Assembly: GCA_020696885.1 (NCBI GenBank)
Contig: JAJFMS010000238.1
Coordinates: forward strand, 1 to 10,542
Origin: Armatimonadota bacterium
Lineage (GTDB): Bacteria > Armatimonadota > SYMT01
DNA: 10,542 bases
Direction of reading: 5' to 3'
The notes under the pieces are model-generated. The model had not been told where the DNA came from, did not search any database, and saw nothing but the letters and a program-made list of their open reading frames with translations. Position 1 is the stretch's first letter. Each line of letters begins with the position of its first letter. Positions 6,725 to 10,542 of this stretch are shown here, piece after piece. The translations under genes and the position numbers were made by a program.

Positions 6725-8557
6725 TCAATTGTCCTGGCGGAGACGCACGATCCGGCACCGCCCGGTGGTGCGGTCCACCACGGCGGTGAGATGAACGGAG
6801 ATATCGCTGGTGCGGCCGCTGCCGGGCATCACCACCTGGGACGTGCCGAGGGCGCGGACCAGGTAGCTGTCGCTGACCACCGTTACGCGCTCGATGATCG
6901 CGTTGAAGATGGCCGGCGTCACGGTTTCCACCCGCAGCAGATCTCCCCGGCTCATCAGCGGGTTGGCATCGCGGTACGCCACAATCGCCTGCGCCACCTC
7001 TTCCGTCATCTGCGGCAGCATCATCAAGACTTCCGCAGGTGCGGTGTTGAGGTTGATCGCGCCCTTCATCGGCTTTGTGAGATCCACCGTCGACGCGGTG
7101 GCCGTGCTGCCGGTGTCCGGAGTTCCACCGCCGGGGGTGCCGCCGCCGGGCCCACCGCCACCGGGTCCACCGCCACCGGGAGTTCCACCGCCGCCGGGAC
7201 CCTGTACGAACAGTACGCGGCTTCTCGTGGCGCCCGGGAAGTAGACCGCCGGCGCAAACACACCGGTGCTGCGAGGCTGGAACACCGCGGGAATGATCGC
7301 TTGCGGGAGCGGTCGCACGGCTGCGCCCCGGGGGCCGCCACCACCGCCACCACCAGGTCCACCGCCACCCGGGCCGCCACCACCAGGCCCGCCACCGCCG
7401 GGTCCACCACCAGGCCCGCCGCCTCCGGGACCACCGCCGCCGGGTCCACCGCGGCCGCCGCCGCCGCGCCCACCACCACCACCGCGTCCGCCGCCACCAC
7501 CACCGTTACCCCCACCCCCACCGCCGCCACCACCACCCGCGGCGGCGCCAGTGCCGTCGTTCGGCAGGCTGAGCACGTCCGCGACCAGGCGAACGGTCTC
7601 ACGGTTGTTATTGACGGCGGTCCAAATCTGTGACCAATCTTTAGTGTTGCGGCTGCGGAGCGCCCGGAGGGCCGTGGTCACCGGGTCGCCGCCCCCCTGT
7701 CGCTGCTGGCCCGCGGCCGGCTCCGTGCTCTCGCCCACGCCGAGGATCTCCGCAATCGCCTGCAGGCGGGACTGCATCTCCTCCTGGTTGTCTGCGGTCA
7801 CGCTGCCGGCCACCAGCCGCGGCTGCCCATCGCTGGCGATCCGGCGGGCGCTGGAGCCTACCGTAAACCAGTCCGCCAACACCATCTGCGTGCTGTCGGT
7901 AGTAGACGTAGTTCCCGTCTGGCCGGCTTCGCGCTGCGCCCATTCCTGGCGGAACCGCTCGCCCGGGGTGAGGCGCTCCGGCCAGGTGGTGGCGCCGTAG
8001 ACCACGTCCGGAGTGAGCCCTTCCACCAGCAGGAGGTCGTCCACCGACTTGAACGCGCGGGCCGTAGTCTCGCCGGTGCTGCTCGTGCTGGGAGTGGTGC
8101 TCGTGGTTCCGGTGGCGGAGGTGCCGCGAAACGCGAGGATCGCCGCTACCTGGTCCTCGGTGATGTTCGGGATCTTGGCCAGGCCGGTCTCATCCGCTTC
8201 GTTCAGATCCACGCGGGAGCAGGCGTCTTTGGCCAGTACCAGGTACCGGTAGGACTCGGCTTCCGGGGTCAGTGGCTCGGCGTTGGAATCGAGGGCTTCC
8301 CAGGTGCCGCCGGCGGCCGTGTAGAAGACCTCGCCGGTATCCAGCTCGGCCGCGAGCCGCTCGATGCCCGAGAGCGCCGCGTAGTAGGCGCGGGCCTGTC
8401 CGTCCGAGTTGGCGGTGGACTGGGTGGACATCTGGGTATCGTAGGCCAGCCCCAGCGCGACGATGAGCAGCACCACCAGCAGCCAGACCGCAACCATCAG
8501 GACCGCGCCCCGCCGGGTGCGCCTCTGCTTGATCGGGGTCCTTGAAAGTGAGCTCAT
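6725..8557 (-). CDS. gspK: GspK minor pseudopilin with large Gly/Pro-rich insertions
   Basis: 610 residues, against roughly 300-350 for ordinary GspK. It starts with a prepilin leader (TRRG/AVLMVAVWLLVVLLIVALGL, cleavage after Gly17). As is usual in GspK, the Glu at +5 of the mature protein is missing. YYAALSGIERLAAEL follows the membrane helix. The two SAM/helix-hairpin-helix domains of the family are visible: about 115-190 (RVDLNEADETGLAKIPNIT) and about 498-570 (GAINLNTAPAEVLMMLPQMT). Between them lie a long glycine tract (341-409), an ordered-looking island (410-452) and a second Pro-Gly tract (453-479). Thr/Ser-rich linkers lie at 146-165 and 212-223. GspK caps the pseudopilus together with I and J. 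The start is ATG 8557, 26 nt after the gspJ stop, with only a weak GGA upstream. Confidence 0.93.
   Translation of the reverse strand: MSSLSRTPIKQRRTRRGAVLMVAVWLLVVLLIVALGLAYDTQMSTQSTANSDGQARAYYAALSGIERLAAELDTGEVFYTAAGGTWEALDSNAEPLTPEAESYRYLVLAKDACSRVDLNEADETGLAKIPNITEDQVAAILAFRGTSATGTTSTTPSTSSTGETTARAFKSVDDLLLVEGLTPDVVYGATTWPERLTPGERFRQEWAQREAGQTGTTSTTDSTQMVLADWFTVGSSARRIASDGQPRLVAGSVTADNQEEMQSRLQAIAEILGVGESTEPAAGQQRQGGGDPVTTALRALRSRNTKDWSQIWTAVNNNRETVRLVADVLSLPNDGTGAAAGGGGGGGGGGNGGGGGGRGGGGGRGGGGRGGPGGGGPGGGGPGGGPGGGGPGGGGPGGGGPGGGGGGGPRGAAVRPLPQAIIPAVFQPRSTGVFAPAVYFPGATRSRVLFVQGPGGGGTPGGGGPGGGGPGGGTPGGGTPDTGSTATASTVDLTKPMKGAINLNTAPAEVLMMLPQMTEEVAQAIVAYRDANPLMSRGDLLRVETVTPAIFNAIIERVTVVSDSYLVRALGTSQVVMPGSGRTSDISVHLTAVVDRTTGRCRIVRLRQDN
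7121..7201 (-). repeat. Second PGGGG-type repeat tract of gspK
   Basis: It encodes residues 453-479 of GspK: Pro-Gly runs with Thr at intervals (GTPGGGG, GGTPGGGTP). Units are 12-15 nt with synonymous codon variation. Confidence 0.8.
7331..7537 (-). repeat. Main glycine-rich repeat tract of gspK
   Basis: It encodes residues 341-409 of GspK. A poly-Gly/Arg part (GGGGRGGGG) changes into PGGGG units of 12-15 nt. The coding strand is very G-rich, with two adjacent runs of five G near 7511-7521, so the mRNA may form two-layer quadruplexes. Confidence 0.85.
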
Positions 8558-8583
8558 CGGTCTAATGTCCGTTTAGCGCGGTG

Positions 8584-9315
8584 CTACTGGCCGCCCGCAC
8601 CCGTAGTGGTGCCGGCTTCCGCGGCGGCCGCGGCTGCGGTGGCCTCGTCGTTTGCGAACTGCGCGGCGGGCACGGAGAACACCCAGCTCTGTACCTTCGC
8701 CTGGGACTGCTCGCCGCCGTCCGACAGCGCGAGATCGACGCGGATGGCCGTGGGCAATCCGGCTGCGCCCTCCCAGGTGTCCACCCAGGTCTGCTGCTCG
8801 CTGCTGTAAAAGAGGTAGGTGGCGCCGGAGACGCCGGGCAGCAGCGGCAGGGTGCGCGTGTCTTCGGACATCCCGCCGGTGGAGCCGCCGCTGGAGCCGT
8901 CCGGCACCGGGTAGGGCGTCTCGTACCGGAAGAGGGTGGGGATCCCGGTGCGCGGGTCTTCCGCGATCACGTACTGGATCAGCACCGTTTCCGTGGCCGC
9001 GCGTCCCGCCAGGATCGGCTCGCCCACGGAAGAGGCAAACTCCAGCACGTCGCCGCCGGTGCTGGCGCTGGTGTTGCCGGTGGTGAGCCCAAAGGTCACC
9101 CCGGAGTCATCCGGCGGCACGACAGCGCTGTGGATGTCCCGGTTGAGCGTTTCGTAGCAGCGTCGCAGCGCTCCGGAACGGGTGCCGGTGTCCTGCAGTC
9201 GCTCCCGGCTGGTAGTCGCAGCGCGAAAGACTTGCGAGAACGCCATCAGGAGGCCCGCCGCCATGGTGATGCCCACCAGCAGCTCCAGGAGGGTGATTCC
9301 ACGTCTCCGTCGCAT
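8584..9315 (-). CDS. gspJ: GspJ minor pseudopilin
   Basis: 243 residues. The prepilin leader is MRRRRG/ITLLELLVGITMAAGLLM, with Glu at +5 after the cleaved Gly. The helix runs into the periplasmic domain (LRRCYETLNRDIHSAV). A conserved-looking late stretch (LPLLPGVSGATYLFY, QQTWVDTWEGAAGLPTAIRV) is typical of the GspJ family, with W...W followed by LP. It forms the tip complex with GspI and GspK. Residues 221-243 are an Ala/Thr/Gly-rich tail that looks disordered. The start ATG at 9315 overlaps the gspI stop by one base (TGATG), which suggests coupled translation. Confidence 0.93.
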   Translation of the reverse strand: MRRRRGITLLELLVGITMAAGLLMAFSQVFRAATTSRERLQDTGTRSGALRRCYETLNRDIHSAVVPPDDSGVTFGLTTGNTSASTGGDVLEFASSVGEPILAGRAATETVLIQYVIAEDPRTGIPTLFRYETPYPVPDGSSGGSTGGMSEDTRTLPLLPGVSGATYLFYSSEQQTWVDTWEGAAGLPTAIRVDLALSDGGEQSQAKVQSWVFSVPAAQFANDEATAAAAAAEAGTTTGAGGQ

Positions 9316-9746
9316 CAGAGCTGCCCCCCGCCCGCGGCCGGCGTGTCCGTACCCGTGGTGGTGGCGCCGGTCTCGTCCGTCGTCTCCGGCGTCTGGAGAT
9401 CCGGCCGCCGCAGCGCGGAGAGCGAGGCGGTAACGTGGGTGTTGCGGTTCTCGGTGAGGATGGTGATCAGAAGGAGGGACGGGTTGGAGCTCTGTTCGAT
9501 GTTCGCGGTCCAGTCGTAGTCCGTGCTGGTATCGACGCCCTTGCCCTCGTCCGTGCCCACCTGCAGCACCGGCTCCTTGAGGATCTCTTCCATCTTGGAG
9601 CGCGCCGCCATCAAAGCCAGCGACCGGTCATCCGAACGGGTGGAGGTGCGAGCCGAGCCCGCAATGACCTCCAGTGTGGAGATGAGGCCCACCGTCAGGA
9701 TGAGGATGGCTACCAGTACTTCGAGGATGGTGATGCCGCGTCGCAT
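9315..9746 (-). CDS. gspI: GspI minor pseudopilin
   Basis: 143 residues. The prepilin leader is MRRG/ITILEVLVAILILTVGLI, with Glu at +5 for prepilin-peptidase processing and membrane assembly. The family stretch LALMAARSKMEEILKEP follows. The core domain is short (to about 112, LLLITILTENRNTHVTASLS). Residues 117-143 form a Thr/Gly/Pro-rich tail ending in AAGGGQL, beyond the usual GspI end. GspI seeds the pseudopilus tip with J and K. ATG 9746 lies 3 nt after the gspH stop, with a good Shine-Dalgarno sequence inside the end of gspH. Confidence 0.93.
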   Translation of the reverse strand: MRRGITILEVLVAILILTVGLISTLEVIAGSARTSTRSDDRSLALMAARSKMEEILKEPVLQVGTDEGKGVDTSTDYDWTANIEQSSNPSLLLITILTENRNTHVTASLSALRRPDLQTPETTDETGATTTGTDTPAAGGGQL

Positions 9747-9749
9747 GCT

Positions 9750-10304
9750 CTAGCGCCTCCCCGTGGTGCCGCCCTGCTCGCGCAGCTCTTCCTCGGTCAG
9801 CTCGCGCACTTCGCCGGTGAACCCGTCCACCTGCACCCCGCGCTGCCGGCCGTCCGCGCCTTCCAGCACTACCAACGCAGAATCGCTGCGGCCTTCGGGG
9901 TAGAAGGTCAGCACGTCCGACTGCGCCTGCGCCCCGGCGCCCTGCGTGTCGTAGCCCAGCGGGGATACCTGCCAGTCCACCACCGTAATGCGGGGCGGCA
10001 TCTTGTCCTGGAGCGCGTAATCGGCGCCGGCCGTGGCCGCTGCCTGCGGGTTGCTCGCCTGCTCGGGCCGGAACGGCTGCACGATCAGCTCGCCCGAGCT
10101 GGAGTCGATCATCACCTGGTGCCGCAGTCCCGTCGAGGCGGCCCGAGCTCGCGCAAAGGCGAAATCGTTCCGCACCGCCGAGACTGCGGCGTTCATCTGC
10201 GCGCCGGACCAACTCGCGATGAAGCGTGGGGCTACGATCCCTGCAAACAGCGTCAGCAGGGTGATGACCACCAGCATTTCCATCAGGGTGTGGCCGCGGC
10301 GCAT
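9750..10304 (-). CDS. gspH: GspH minor pseudopilin
   Basis: 184 residues. The prepilin leader is MRRG/HTLMEMLVVITLLTLFAGIVAPRF, with Glu at +5. A helical stretch (VSAVRNDFAFARARAASTG) and a GspH/FimT-type beta domain follow. The end of that domain is recognisable as LTFYPEGRSDSALVVLEG and VQVDGFTGEVREL. GspH joins the I-J-K tip to the GspG fibre. It starts 6 nt after the gspG stop, with a weak ribosome binding site, so it probably depends on coupling with gspG. A charged C-terminal tail (EEELREQ) is the only extra. Confidence 0.92.
   Translation of the reverse strand: MRRGHTLMEMLVVITLLTLFAGIVAPRFIASWSGAQMNAAVSAVRNDFAFARARAASTGLRHQVMIDSSSGELIVQPFRPEQASNPQAAATAGADYALQDKMPPRITVVDWQVSPLGYDTQGAGAQAQSDVLTFYPEGRSDSALVVLEGADGRQRGVQVDGFTGEVRELTEEELREQGGTTGRR
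9756..9762 (-). promoter_or_regulatory. Shine-Dalgarno sequence of gspI
   Basis: GGGGAGG on the minus strand lies 9 nt before ATG 9746, within the last codons of gspH. It fixes the gspI start. Confidence 0.65.
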
Positions 10305-10310
10305 GACGAG

Positions 10311-10542
10311 TTACTTCTTGATGCTGCTGATGTCTTCAGCGTCACCGGAGCCGCCTTCGCGGCCGTCCTCACCCAGGGAGATGATCTCGTAGTCCTGACC
10401 GTTGGGTCCGGGAACGTTGTAGAGGTACGGGTTGCCCCACGGATCGGCCGGGATGGTGGTGACGTCGTTCAGGTAAGGGCCCTTCCACTGGCCGCCTTCA
10501 CTACCGGAGGCGGACGGAGCGGCGACGAGGTCCTGGAGATCG
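10311..10542 (-). CDS. gspG: GspG major pseudopilin, 3' end only
   Basis: The last 76 codons, read from the right edge to TAA at 10313-10311. DLQDLVAAPS, then WKGPYLNDVTTIPADPWGNP, YLYNVPGPNGQDYEIISLG, EDGREGGSGDAEDISSIKK. This is the highly conserved C-terminal half of GspG. The ISLGEDG...GGSGDAEDI loop carries the acidic residues that bind calcium in known GspG proteins. GspG is the main subunit of the pseudopilus. The leader peptide and helix lie outside the window. Confidence 0.95.
   Translation of the reverse strand, partial: DLQDLVAAPSASGSEGGQWKGPYLNDVTTIPADPWGNPYLYNVPGPNGQDYEIISLGEDGREGGSGDAEDISSIKK

Noticed and set aside
7121..7537. CRISPR-like or mobile-element origin of the repeats in gspK
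   Set aside because: Repeats are 12-15-nt units that code for PGGGG in frame, with no spacers, no terminal inverted repeats and no transposase.

Overview
The window is one continuous block of type II secretion system (T2SS) genes, all read from the minus strand. Read in the direction of transcription (right to left) the order is gspG (3' end only), gspH, gspI, gspJ, gspK, a 249-nt gap, gspL, a gspM/gspC-like fused frame, a second gspC-like gene, then gspD, which runs off the left edge. I found no convincing gene on the plus strand. The long plus-strand frames are GC-rich shadows of the minus-strand genes.

The DNA is GC-rich, and the proteins (secretin, pseudopilins, inner-membrane assembly platform) imply a bacterium with an outer membrane. 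The lineage cannot be fixed from the sequence alone. A Gemmatimonadota-like or similar environmental high-GC phylum is only a guess. gspE (ATPase), gspF and the prepilin peptidase are not in the window; they may lie upstream of gspG, to the right.

The right half (6725-10542) encodes the pseudopilus. GspG is the major pilin, and H, I, J and K are the minor pilins that cap it. These genes are tightly packed, with gaps or overlaps of 1 to 26 nt. The left half (1-6475) encodes the envelope-spanning part: GspL (PilM-like domain fused to a PilN-like domain), GspM (PilO-like), two proteins with a GspC/PilP-type homology region, and the secretin GspD (PilQ-like). The order L-M-C-C-D is that of pilMNOPQ, not the textbook gspC-D-...-L-M order. 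The 249-nt gap between gspK and gspL is the only sizeable break. It holds nested perfect inverted repeats that could fold into a three-arm structure, and a short palindrome just before gspL.

Three things depart from ordinary T2SS loci. First, glycine-rich low-complexity tracts occur in four components: Phe-Gly type in both GspC-like proteins and in loops of GspD, and Pro-Gly type in a GspK of roughly double the usual size. Second, the GspC homology region is present twice in neighbouring genes, and the first copy is fused in frame to a short GspM despite having its own Shine-Dalgarno sequence and start codon. Third, GspD appears to carry four N1-type ring domains where the best-known GspD proteins have three. 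The core system is a known one; the novelty lies in these architectural changes.
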